64,000 bases of DNA, taken from contig NZ_FMXM01000002.1 in the NCBI RefSeq assembly GCF_900103325.1, positions 310,001 through 374,000 of the forward strand. The letters are read 5' to 3'. Under the pieces are notes generated by a model, which saw only the letters and a list, made by a program, of their open reading frames with translations, was not told the DNA's origin and ran no database searches. The position numbers and the translations under genes were made by a program. Positions 29,206 through 37,080 of this stretch are shown here, piece after piece (the stretch's first letter is position 1; each line of letters opens with the position of its first letter). This stretch comes from Mesorhizobium qingshengii. Its GTDB lineage: Bacteria; Pseudomonadota; Alphaproteobacteria; Rhizobiales; Rhizobiaceae.

Positions 29206-31029
29206 CTATTCCACCGTCACCGATTTCGCCAGATTGCGCGGCTGGTCGACGTCGGTGCCCATGAACACGGCGGTGAAATAGGCGAGCATCTGGATCGGCA
29301 GCGCGTAGATGATCGGCGAGATGATTTCGGGCACGTCCGGAAGCACAATCGTTTCCATCGTCTTCACGCTCGCAAGCGCCGCGCCCTTGCTGTCGGTGAT
29401 CAGGATGATCTTGCCGCCACGCGCCGCCACTTCCTGCATGTTCGACACGGTCTTTTCGAAAATCCGGTCATGCGGCGCGATGACGATCACCGGCATGTTC
29501 TCGTCGATCAGCGCGATCGGGCCATGCTTCAACTCGCCCGCGGCATAGCCTTCGGCGTGGATATAGGAGATTTCCTTGAGCTTCAGCGCCCCTTCCATGG
29601 CCAGCGGGAAATTGGTGTCGCGGCCCAGATAGAGCACATCGCTGTAGCGCGACAATTCCCGTGCGATCCGTTCGATCTGCTCTTCAAGCTTGAGCACCTG
29701 GTTGGCATAGCGCGGCGCTTCTGAAAGCTCGCGCACCAGGGTTTTCTCCTGTTCCTTCGAAATTGTCCCGCGCGCCACGCCGGCACGCACGGCAAGCGAG
29801 GCCAGCACCGAGAGCTGGCAGGTAAACGCCTTGGTCGAAGCGACACCGATCTCCGGGCCGGCCAAAGTCGGCAGCACGACGTCGGATTCACGCGCCATGG
29901 TCGATTCGCGCACGTTGACGACCGCGCCGATCTTCATCCCCGCCTTGCGGCAATAGCGCAGCGAGGCCAGTGTGTCGGCGGTTTCGCCCGACTGCGAGAT
30001 GAAGAAGGCAGCATCGTCCGCCGACAGCGGCATCTCGCGGTAGCGGAATTCCGAGGCGACATCGATATCGACCGGCAGCCGCGCATAGCGCTCGAACCAG
30101 TATTTGCCTATCAGGCCGGCGAGATACGCCGTGCCGCAGGCCGAAATCGCCAGCCGGTTGATCCTGGCAAAGTCGAACGGCAGGTCGAGCGGCTTGCAGA
30201 CGCCACCGACGAAATCCAGATAGTTCGCCAGCGTGTGCGAGATCACCTCGGGCTGTTCATGGATTTCCTTCTCCATGAAATGGCGCCGATTGCCCTTGTC
30301 GACCATGAAGCTGGTCGAAAGCGACTGCTGGCGTTTGCGGTCGACCGTTTTGCCGTCGATGTCGAAAATGGTGACACCGTCGCGACGCACCACCGCCCAG
30401 TCGCCATCTTCCAGATAGGTGATCGAATTGGTGAACGGGGCGAGCGCGATGGCGTCGGAGCCCAAGAACATCTCGCCATCGCCATGGCCGACCGCCAGTG
30501 GCGGGCCATTGCGCGCGCCGACGATAAGATCCTCGTCGCCCTTGAACATGATGGCCAGCGCAAATGCGCCTTGCAGCCGTTTCAGCGCCTGGTGCGCGGC
30601 CTCGACCGGCTTCAGCCCCTTGGCCAGCTCGCGCGCTACCAGATGGGCGACGACTTCGGTGTCGGTCTGCGAGGAAAAACTGTAGCCGTCGCGGATCAGC
30701 TCGTCGCGCAGCTCGGCGAAATTCTCGATGATGCCGTTATGGACGATGGCGACGCCGTCGGAAAAATGCGGATGCGCATTGGTCTCGTTCGGCACGCCAT
30801 GCGTCGCCCAGCGCGTATGGCCAATGCCGATCGTGCCGTTGAGTGGCTCGTCCTCCAACCTGCGTTCGAGATTGATCAGCTTGCCCTCGGCGCGGCGGCG
30901 GGCAAGCTGGCCATGGTCGATGGTGGCGACACCGGCAGAGTCATAGCCGCGATATTCGAGCCGCTTCAGCGCATCGACGATGCGCGGCGCAACCTGCGAA
31001 TGGCCGACGATTCCAACGATACCGCACAT
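29206..31029 (-). CDS. glmS: Glucosamine-fructose-6-phosphate aminotransferase (isomerizing)
   Basis: The 607-residue enzyme makes glucosamine-6-phosphate from fructose-6-phosphate and glutamine, the entry to UDP-GlcNAc. The catalytic Cys is residue 2 (MCGIVGIVG), so the ATG at 31029 is certain; the glutaminase domain includes GHTRWATHGVPNETNAHPH. Two SIS sugar-isomerase domains follow (SACGTAYLAG; ISQSGETADTLASLR; YLGRDTNFPLAMEGALKLKE) and the C-terminal end is NLAKSVTVE. Downstream of the stop is AT-containing hairpin-like sequence. glmU, for the next steps, lies 176 bases upstream on the same strand; no glmS ribozyme is seen or expected in this group. Confidence 0.97.
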   Translation of the reverse strand: MCGIVGIVGHSQVAPRIVDALKRLEYRGYDSAGVATIDHGQLARRRAEGKLINLERRLEDEPLNGTIGIGHTRWATHGVPNETNAHPHFSDGVAIVHNGIIENFAELRDELIRDGYSFSSQTDTEVVAHLVARELAKGLKPVEAAHQALKRLQGAFALAIMFKGDEDLIVGARNGPPLAVGHGDGEMFLGSDAIALAPFTNSITYLEDGDWAVVRRDGVTIFDIDGKTVDRKRQQSLSTSFMVDKGNRRHFMEKEIHEQPEVISHTLANYLDFVGGVCKPLDLPFDFARINRLAISACGTAYLAGLIGKYWFERYARLPVDIDVASEFRYREMPLSADDAAFFISQSGETADTLASLRYCRKAGMKIGAVVNVRESTMARESDVVLPTLAGPEIGVASTKAFTCQLSVLASLAVRAGVARGTISKEQEKTLVRELSEAPRYANQVLKLEEQIERIARELSRYSDVLYLGRDTNFPLAMEGALKLKEISYIHAEGYAAGELKHGPIALIDENMPVIVIAPHDRIFEKTVSNMQEVAARGGKIILITDSKGAALASVKTMETIVLPDVPEIISPIIYALPIQMLAYFTAVFMGTDVDQPRNLAKSVTVE

Positions 31030-31205
31030 GCAGACAGCCCCGATTCCTTGCAGAAACCCAGCGCTATTTAGGGATCGCCGGCCTGCCGCGAAAGTCACAT
31101 TGCATTTCGTCCCGTATCAGCGGAACGGTCATCCTTGTCGATGCACCCTGACAGACCGCTCTTGCAATCCGGTTACTGTAATCGCTCCGTTTTTCCGGGC
31201 CGGTT

Positions 31206-32564
31206 TCACTTCTTCTTGGCGGCCGCGGCCGAAGCAAACCGTTCGCGCAATTCCTTGCCTTTGCCTGGGATCGTCTTCTGGCGGGCGCGGCCGAAGGCCA
31301 GCGCATCATCGGGTACGTCTTCGGTGATAACGCTGCCCGAGGCGATGTAGCCGCCCTTGCCGATCGTTATCGGCGCCACGAGCGCGGAATTCGAGCCTAC
31401 GAAAGCCCCTTCGCCGATGTCGGTGAAGAATTTCGAATAGCCATCGTAGTTGCAGGTGATGGTGCCGGCGCCGATATTGGCGCCAGCGCCGACGCGGGCA
31501 TCGCCGATATAGGTCAGGTGGTTGACCTTGGCGCCCTCCTCGATGGTCGCCTGCTTGACCTCGCAGAAATTGCCGACCTTGGCCTTTTGCTTGAGATCGG
31601 CACCGGGCCTCAGCCGCGCGAACGGTCCGACATCGCAGTTCGAGGCAATGGTGGCGCCTTCGATATGACTGAAGGCATGGATCTTGGCGCCCGTGGCGAT
31701 TTTCACGCCTGGGCCGAACCAGACATTGGGCTCGACGATCGTGTCGGCGCCGATCTCCGTATCGTGCGAGAAGAACACGGTTTCCGGCGCTATCAGCGTC
31801 ACCCCCGACAGCATCGCCTCTTGCCGCCGGCGTTGCTGCCAGATGCCTTCGGCTTGCGCCAGTTCGGCGCGGTTGTTGATGCCGAGCGCATTCTCGAAAC
31901 TGGCTTCGGTGGCGACGACATCAAGGCCTTGCCCGCTGGCGATCCCGACGATGTCGGTGAGGTAATATTCCCCCTTGGCATTCTTGTTGCCGACCGCGTC
32001 GAGCAGCTTCAGCGCCCGGCCACCGGCCACCGCCATCAGCCCGCCATTGCAGAAGGTGATCTTCTTCTCTTCGTCGCTGCAGTCCTTCTCCTCGCGGATG
32101 GCGACCAGCTTGCCGCCCTTTTCGATCAGCCGGCCATAGCCGGTTGGATTGGGCGTGCGAAAGCCGATGACCGCCACAGCCGCGCCTTCGGCCAGTTTCA
32201 GCCGCGCCACGGTGAGCGCGCCCGGGTCGATCAGCGGCGTGTCGCCGAACATCACCAGGACATCGTCGTAACCCCTTGATATCGCTTCGCGAGCGGCAAG
32301 CACGGCGTGCGCGGTGCCGAGGCGTTTTTCCTGAACGAAGGTCTCGGCCTCAGGCGCGAATTTTGCCGCGGCCTTGCGCATTTCGTCCGCCCCGTGGCCG
32401 ATCACCAGCACCTGGTCGCCGGCACCGGCGGTTTCGGCGGCCTTCACGACATGGGCGACCATCGGCAGACCCGCGATCTGGTGCAGGACCTTCGGCAACG
32501 CGCTTTTCATTCGCGTGCCTTCGCCGGCGGCAAGGATGACGGACAGGCAGGTTCTCTGGCTCAT
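31206..32564 (-). CDS. glmU: Bifunctional GlcN-1-P acetyltransferase / GlcNAc-1-P uridylyltransferase
   Basis: The 452-residue enzyme carries out the last two steps to UDP-GlcNAc. The N-terminal pyrophosphorylase domain (residues 1-230) has [27 protein letters not shown] and FCNGGLMAV. The C-terminal left-handed beta helix acetyltransferase domain (from about 250) has hexapeptide repeats, the residues around [20 protein letters not shown] and [14 protein letters not shown], and GSNSALVAP. The ATG at 32564 ([16 protein letters not shown]) is placed correctly relative to the nucleotide-binding loop. glmS follows after 176 bases, so co-regulation is likely. Confidence 0.96.
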   Translation of the reverse strand: MSQRTCLSVILAAGEGTRMKSALPKVLHQIAGLPMVAHVVKAAETAGAGDQVLVIGHGADEMRKAAAKFAPEAETFVQEKRLGTAHAVLAAREAISRGYDDVLVMFGDTPLIDPGALTVARLKLAEGAAVAVIGFRTPNPTGYGRLIEKGGKLVAIREEKDCSDEEKKITFCNGGLMAVAGGRALKLLDAVGNKNAKGEYYLTDIVGIASGQGLDVVATEASFENALGINNRAELAQAEGIWQQRRRQEAMLSGVTLIAPETVFFSHDTEIGADTIVEPNVWFGPGVKIATGAKIHAFSHIEGATIASNCDVGPFARLRPGADLKQKAKVGNFCEVKQATIEEGAKVNHLTYIGDARVGAGANIGAGTITCNYDGYSKFFTDIGEGAFVGSNSALVAPITIGKGGYIASGSVITEDVPDDALAFGRARQKTIPGKGKELRERFASAAAAKKK

Positions 32565-32645
32565 GGAAGGACAACCATATGAAAAGGGTTGGGAATCAAG
32601 ACAGGATAGCAGTGGCGCCATGCTGCACCAATGCGGTTAAATTCC

Positions 32646-32717
32646 GGTGAGATGGTGGTAACGGAAGAGCAGCTGACTCTTAATCAGCGGGTCTGTCGTT
32701 CAATACCGGGTGCAAGC
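32646..32717 (+). pseudogene. tRNA-Lys(CUU)-like sequence, degenerate
   Basis: The 28 bases from 32667 to 32694 (D-stem 3' side AGAGCA, stem GCTGA, loop CTCTTAA, stem TCAGC, GGGTC) correspond to the anticodon arm of a bacterial tRNA-Lys with anticodon CTT. A TTCAATA loop follows at the right distance for a T arm. However, the 5' strand of the D stem, the T stem and the acceptor stem do not pair, and no CCA follows. It looks like a decayed tRNA gene or an integration scar, not a working tRNA. Confidence 0.4.
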
Positions 32718-32742
32718 ATGCGGCTTGTATCTAGCCAAGGCG

Positions 32743-33489
32743 CTACCCCAGCCGCCCCAGCACCGGGAAGTTCTCGAGCAGCCAGTAGGACACCGTCTGC
32801 ACGCCGCCGGTGAGGAAAAACACGCCGGCGACGACCAGCAGTGCGCCGATCGCTTTTTCGACGCGACCGAGATGGACGCGGAATTTGCCGAGGAAGCGCA
32901 TGAAGGCGCCGGAAAACAGCGCCGCGATCAGGAACGGGATGCCGAGGCCAAGCGAATAGGCGGCGAGCAGCAGCGCGCCCTCGCCCACGGTTTCACGGCC
33001 GCCGGCCAGCGTCAGGATCGGCCCCAGCACCGGCCCGATGCAGGGCGTCCAGCCGAAGGCGAAGGCCAGTCCCATGACATAGGCGGCAAGGGCATTTGCC
33101 GGCTTGCCTTGCGACTGGAAGCGCGCCTCGCGCGACAGCAGCGGAATGCGCAGGATGCCGAGGAAATTCAGGCCCATCAGGATGATGAGCACACCGGCCG
33201 CCATCGCCAGCGGCTCCTGCCAGACCCGCAGCCAATGGCCGATGGTCGAAGCGCCGGCGCCGAGCGCCACGAACACGGTCGAGAAGCCGAGCACGAAGGC
33301 GACCGATGAATAGAGCAGCGCGCCGCGCGTGCCTTCCCGAGCCGTCACGCCCGCATCGCCGCGAAAATCGTCGACAGAGACGCCAGCCATATAGCAGAGA
33401 TAGGGCGGCACCAGCGGCAGCACGCACGGTGACAGGAACGAGATGGCCCCCGCCCCGACCGCGCTGACATAGCCAATGTCCAATGCCAT
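32743..33489 (-). CDS. ccdA: Cytochrome c biogenesis protein CcdA (DsbD-type transmembrane thiol transporter)
   Basis: The 248-residue protein passes reducing equivalents across the inner membrane for cytochrome c maturation. It has six membrane helices and the two conserved cysteines in SFLSPCVLPLVPPYL (residue about 22) and FGWTPCIGPVLGPIL (residue about 150). The end is LLENFPVLGRLG. I chose the ATG at 33489 (MALDIGYVSAVGAG) because the long upstream frame is not conserved-looking and includes non-coding composition. It is divergent from the secreted-repeat gene, separated by about 180 bases. Confidence 0.9.
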   Translation of the reverse strand: MALDIGYVSAVGAGAISFLSPCVLPLVPPYLCYMAGVSVDDFRGDAGVTAREGTRGALLYSSVAFVLGFSTVFVALGAGASTIGHWLRVWQEPLAMAAGVLIILMGLNFLGILRIPLLSREARFQSQGKPANALAAYVMGLAFAFGWTPCIGPVLGPILTLAGGRETVGEGALLLAAYSLGLGIPFLIAALFSGAFMRFLGKFRVHLGRVEKAIGALLVVAGVFFLTGGVQTVSYWLLENFPVLGRLG

Positions 33490-33667
33490 TCCAAAACTCC
33501 GACTGTCCCGGCGCCGATATAGGCTCGACGCTGCTTCTCCACCAATCACCATTTTGTGGCAAGTCGTCGGCGCATGCTGAGGCCAGGGAAGAAAGGACCT
33601 GCGGCTGGCGTTGATACAGTGAGGCCGCGATTTCCCGCGCCTCTTTGGAACATCCAGGGAGATCCCC

Positions 33668-34045
33668 ATGAAAACGATAACAGTCGGGTTAGCCGCGCTT
33701 TTGCTCAGCACCGCCGCATCCTTCGCCGCCGACGCGTGGAAGGAAGCCGAGGTCGGTGGCACCAAAATCTACACCGACGCCAACGGCATGACGCTCTATA
33801 CCTATGACAAGGACGCGAAGGGCAAGTCCAACTGCTACGACAAATGCGCCACCAACTGGCCGCCGCTGAAGGCCGAGGCTGGCGCCAAGGGAGATGACGA
33901 GTGGAGCGTCGTCGACCGCACCGACGGCACCAAGATGTGGGCCTATGACGGCAAGCCGGTCTACACCTTCATCAAGGACAAGAAGGCCGGCGACATGAGC
34001 GGCGACGGCGTCGCCGATGTCTGGCACGTCGTCAAGGCCAACTAG
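33668..34045 (+). CDS. Secreted-repeat protein (COG4315 type)
   Basis: The 125-residue protein has a signal peptide (MKTITVGLAALLLSTAASFAA, cut near residue 21) and two copies of the short 'secreted repeat' motif: TLYTYDKDAKGKSNCYDKC with CATNWPPLKA, and MWAYDGKPVYTFIKDKKAGD with WHVVKAN. The family is periplasmic or a lipoprotein in other species and of unknown function; the paired Cys of CYDKCATNWPP may bind metal or form a disulfide. The ATG at 33668 has GGGAGAT immediately upstream. It is transcribed alone. Confidence 0.87.
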   Translation: MKTITVGLAALLLSTAASFAADAWKEAEVGGTKIYTDANGMTLYTYDKDAKGKSNCYDKCATNWPPLKAEAGAKGDDEWSVVDRTDGTKMWAYDGKPVYTFIKDKKAGDMSGDGVADVWHVVKAN

Positions 34046-34413
34046 ACCCCTCAATGCGAATTCCCGCCCGCCGGCGGGATATGCTGGTCGCCAGGCATCC
34101 CATGCAGCCGGCGGCCAGCTCTTGTTTGTGGACCATGTCGCCCGGCCCCGGCACGGCATTCCGGCGGGTTTTTCCCCGACTCGCCGGAAAATGAACCGGG
34201 TCGTTTCGCGGACTGGGGACACCATCTCCACTGGCCAGAATTCTGTGATTTCCATCATACACTCTAAGAGTGTATTGCTACGGGCATCCCCGCAATTTGG
34301 AACGCTTCCCCTTGACCGGATGCAAAAGCGCGGCCATGTGAGCGACAAATAGAACGAGATTTCGTCGCGAGCAGCGGAATTCTTCTGCCGCATCACAGCT
34401 GATATGAGACCTC
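34046..34413. other. Intergenic region upstream of topA
   Basis: About 370 bases. It holds a CCCGCCGGCGGG palindrome shortly after the secreted-repeat gene, and the dyad described at 34257. On the minus strand a short frame from the dyad reads MMEITEFWPVEMVSPVRETT and on into RFIFRRVG, reminiscent of the start of a flavin/ferredoxin reductase domain, but it dissolves after about 35 codons. No intact gene is visible. Confidence 0.45.
34257..34275. promoter_or_regulatory. 19 bp dyad, possible operator
   Basis: ATACACTCT and AGAGTGTAT are perfect inverted 9-mers around a single central base. It lies about 140 bases before topA and directly before a short minus-strand frame, in a locally AT-rich patch. 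A dimeric repressor site is plausible, though nothing shows which gene it would serve. Confidence 0.4.
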
Positions 34414-37074
34414 ATGGACGTCGTCGTCGTCGAATCGCCGGCCAAGGCAAAGACAATCAACAAATACCTCGGCAAGAACTACAAGGTTCTGGCCTCGTTC
34501 GGCCATGTCCGCGATTTGCCGGCCAAGGATGGCTCGGTGCGTCCGCACGAGGATTTTGCCATGTCCTGGGCGGTCGACACCGCCTCGGGCAAGCGGCTTG
34601 CCGACATTGCCAAGGCGGTCAAGGATGCCGACGGCCTGATCCTCGCCACCGACCCGGATCGAGAAGGCGAAGCGATTTCCTGGCACGTGCTGGAAGTTCT
34701 GAAGCAGAAGCGCGCGCTCAAGGACAAGCCGGTGAGCCGCGTCGTTTTCAATGCCATCACCAAGTCGTCGGTGCTGGAAGCGATGGCCAATCCGCGCCAG
34801 ATCGATGCGCCGCTGGTCGATGCCTATCTCGCTCGTCGGGCGCTTGACTATCTCGTCGGCTTTACGCTCTCCCCTGTGCTGTGGCGCAAATTGCCGGGCG
34901 CCCGCTCGGCCGGCCGTGTCCAGTCGGTTGCATTGCGTCTGGTCTGCGATCGCGAATCCGAAATCGAGCGCTTCATCCGCGAGGAATACTGGCAGATATC
35001 AGCTCTCCTCGGCACGCCGCGCAACGAGAATTTCGAAGCGCGGCTGACCGCTTTCGATCGCAAGAAGCTGCAGAAGCTCGACATTTCCAACAAGGCACAC
35101 GCCGACGACATCAAGTCGATGCTCGAAGGCGCGACCTTCAAGGCGGTGTCGGTGGAGGCCAAGCCCACCAAGCGCAATCCCGGTCCGCCCTTCACCACCT
35201 CGACGCTGCAGCAGGCCGCCTCGTCAGGCCTCGGTTTTTCGGCCAGCCGCACCATGCAGGTGGCGCAGCGCCTTTATGAAGGCATGGAGATCGGCGGCGA
35301 AACCACCGGGCTGATCACCTATATGCGAACCGACGGCGTGCAGATGGCCCCCGAGGCGATCTCGGCCGCCCGCGACGCCATCGCCAAGGAGTTCGGCCCA
35401 AAATATCTGCCGGAGAAGCCACGCCAATATACCGCCAAGGCCAAGAACGCCCAGGAAGCGCACGAAGCGATCCGCCCGACGGATTTCATGCGCACCCCGG
35501 CATCGGTCAGGCAATATCTCGATTCCGACCAGATGCGGCTCTATGAGTTGATCTGGAAGCGCGCCATCGCCAGCCAGATGCAGCCAGCCGAGATCGAGCG
35601 CACCACCGCCGAGATCGAGGCGGTCAATGGCGCCCGCACGGCGGAACTCCGCGCCATCGGCTCCGTCGTTCGCTTCGACGGCTTCATCGCCGCCTACACC
35701 GACCAGAAGGACGACGATTCGGAAGACGAGGAGAACCGTCGGCTGCCGGAGATCCGCGCCGGCGAGCAGCTTGCGCGGCAGGCGATCAATGCCACCCAGC
35801 ACACCACCGAGCCGCCGCCGCGTTATTCGGAAGCCTCGCTGATCAAGAAGCTGGAAGAGCTCGGCATCGGCCGACCTTCCACTTATACGGCGATCCTGAA
35901 GACGCTTGAGGACCGCGACTACGTCACCATCGACAAGCGCCGGCTGGTGCCCCAGGCCAAGGGCCGGTTGCTGTCGGCCTTTCTCGAAAGCTTCTTCAAG
36001 CGCTATGTCGAATACGACTTCACCGCGTCCCTCGAGGAAAAGCTCGACGAGATCTCGGACGGCAAGCTCGCCTGGAAGGATGTGCTGCGCGACTTCTGGA
36101 AGGATTTTTCCGGCGCCGTCGCCGACATCAAGGAACTGCGCGTCACCGACGTTCTCGACGCGCTGAACGAGGAACTGGCGCCGCTGGTGTTCCCCGCGCG
36201 GGAAGACGGCTCCAATCCCCGCATCTGCCCGAAATGCGGCACCGGCAATCTGTCGCTGAAGCTCGGCAAGTTCGGCGCCTTTGTCGGCTGCTCGAACTAT
36301 CCCGAATGCTCCTTCACCCGTCAGCTCGGCGACGCCGCCAATCCCAATGGGGAGAATGGCGGCGGCGAGGACGGCACCAAGGTCATTGGCAAGGATCCGT
36401 ACACATCAGAGGAAATCACGCTGCGCAGCGGCCGCTTCGGCCCCTATCTGCAGCGCGGCGACGGCAAGGAAGCCAAGCGCTCGAGCCTGCCCAAGGGCTG
36501 GACACCCGATTCGATCGATCATGAAAAGGCGCTTGCCCTGCTGTCGCTGCCGCGCGATGTCGGCCAGCATCCGGAAACGGCCAAGATGATCTCGGCCGGG
36601 CTCGGCCGTTACGGGCCGTTCGTGCTGCATGACGGCACCTATGCCAATCTCGACAGTATCGAGGATGTGTTCTCGATCGGCCTCAATCGCGCCGTGTCGG
36701 TGATCGCCGAGAAGCAGTTGAAGGGCAAGGGCGGCCGCAATGGCGGCACTGCTGCTGCGCTCAAGGAGCTTGGCGACCATCCCGACGGTGGCGGCAAGAT
36801 CGTCGTGCGCGACGGCAAATACGGGCCTTACGTGAATTTCGGCAAGGTCAATGCCACACTGCCGAAAGGCAAGGACCCGCAATCGGTGACCATCGAGGAC
36901 GCGCTGGCGCTGATTGCCGAGAAGGAAGCCAAGGGTGGTGGCGGCAAGAAGCCGTTCCGCAAGGCCGCGGCGGCGGCCAAGGCGCCTGCAACCAAGAAGG
37001 CGCCTGCAACCAAGAAGGCGCCTGCAACCAAGAAAGCGGCGGCCAAGAAGCCGGCCGCGAAGAAAAAAGGATAG
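34414..37074 (+). CDS. topA: DNA topoisomerase I
   Basis: The 886-residue type IA topoisomerase relaxes negative supercoils. The Toprim domain is at the N-terminus (VVVVESPAKAKTINKYLG; acidic DPDREGEAISW near 88), the active Tyr lies in GLITYMRTDG near residue 308, and a C4 zinc finger follows near 595 (CPKCGTGNLSLKLG ... CSNYPEC). Further repeats include LRSGRFGPYLQRGDGKE and GRYGPFVLHDGTY. The last 60 residues are Lys/Ala/Pro-rich, with the repeated unit KKAPAT, probably for DNA contact. The ATG at 34414 gives MDVVVVESP. rnr follows six bases after the stop, a linkage common in alphaproteobacteria. Confidence 0.96.
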   Translation: MDVVVVESPAKAKTINKYLGKNYKVLASFGHVRDLPAKDGSVRPHEDFAMSWAVDTASGKRLADIAKAVKDADGLILATDPDREGEAISWHVLEVLKQKRALKDKPVSRVVFNAITKSSVLEAMANPRQIDAPLVDAYLARRALDYLVGFTLSPVLWRKLPGARSAGRVQSVALRLVCDRESEIERFIREEYWQISALLGTPRNENFEARLTAFDRKKLQKLDISNKAHADDIKSMLEGATFKAVSVEAKPTKRNPGPPFTTSTLQQAASSGLGFSASRTMQVAQRLYEGMEIGGETTGLITYMRTDGVQMAPEAISAARDAIAKEFGPKYLPEKPRQYTAKAKNAQEAHEAIRPTDFMRTPASVRQYLDSDQMRLYELIWKRAIASQMQPAEIERTTAEIEAVNGARTAELRAIGSVVRFDGFIAAYTDQKDDDSEDEENRRLPEIRAGEQLARQAINATQHTTEPPPRYSEASLIKKLEELGIGRPSTYTAILKTLEDRDYVTIDKRRLVPQAKGRLLSAFLESFFKRYVEYDFTASLEEKLDEISDGKLAWKDVLRDFWKDFSGAVADIKELRVTDVLDALNEELAPLVFPAREDGSNPRICPKCGTGNLSLKLGKFGAFVGCSNYPECSFTRQLGDAANPNGENGGGEDGTKVIGKDPYTSEEITLRSGRFGPYLQRGDGKEAKRSSLPKGWTPDSIDHEKALALLSLPRDVGQHPETAKMISAGLGRYGPFVLHDGTYANLDSIEDVFSIGLNRAVSVIAEKQLKGKGGRNGGTAAALKELGDHPDGGGKIVVRDGKYGPYVNFGKVNATLPKGKDPQSVTIEDALALIAEKEAKGGGGKKPFRKAAAAAKAPATKKAPATKKAPATKKAAAKKPAAKKKG
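36982..37035 (+). repeat. Three tandem 18 bp units inside topA
   Basis: Three copies of an 18-base unit (GCGCCTGCAACCAAGAAG; last copy differs at its final base) encode repeated APATKK in the basic tail. Being in frame and multiples of three, copy-number changes would alter only tail length. Confidence 0.8.
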
Positions 37075-37080
37075 GTCAGC

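Noticed and set aside
29127..29210. Possible terminator hairpin after glmS (GGCGCC...AAAGCGCC)
   Set aside because: The stem has a bulge and a long loop and no T run, so I did not list it.
31030..31205. glmS ribozyme or riboswitch upstream of glmS
   Set aside because: The spacer shows no conserved ribozyme core, and the ribozyme is known from Gram-positive bacteria, not this group.
36982..37035. CRISPR-like array
   Set aside because: The three short units are contiguous, in frame and within topA; there are no spacers.
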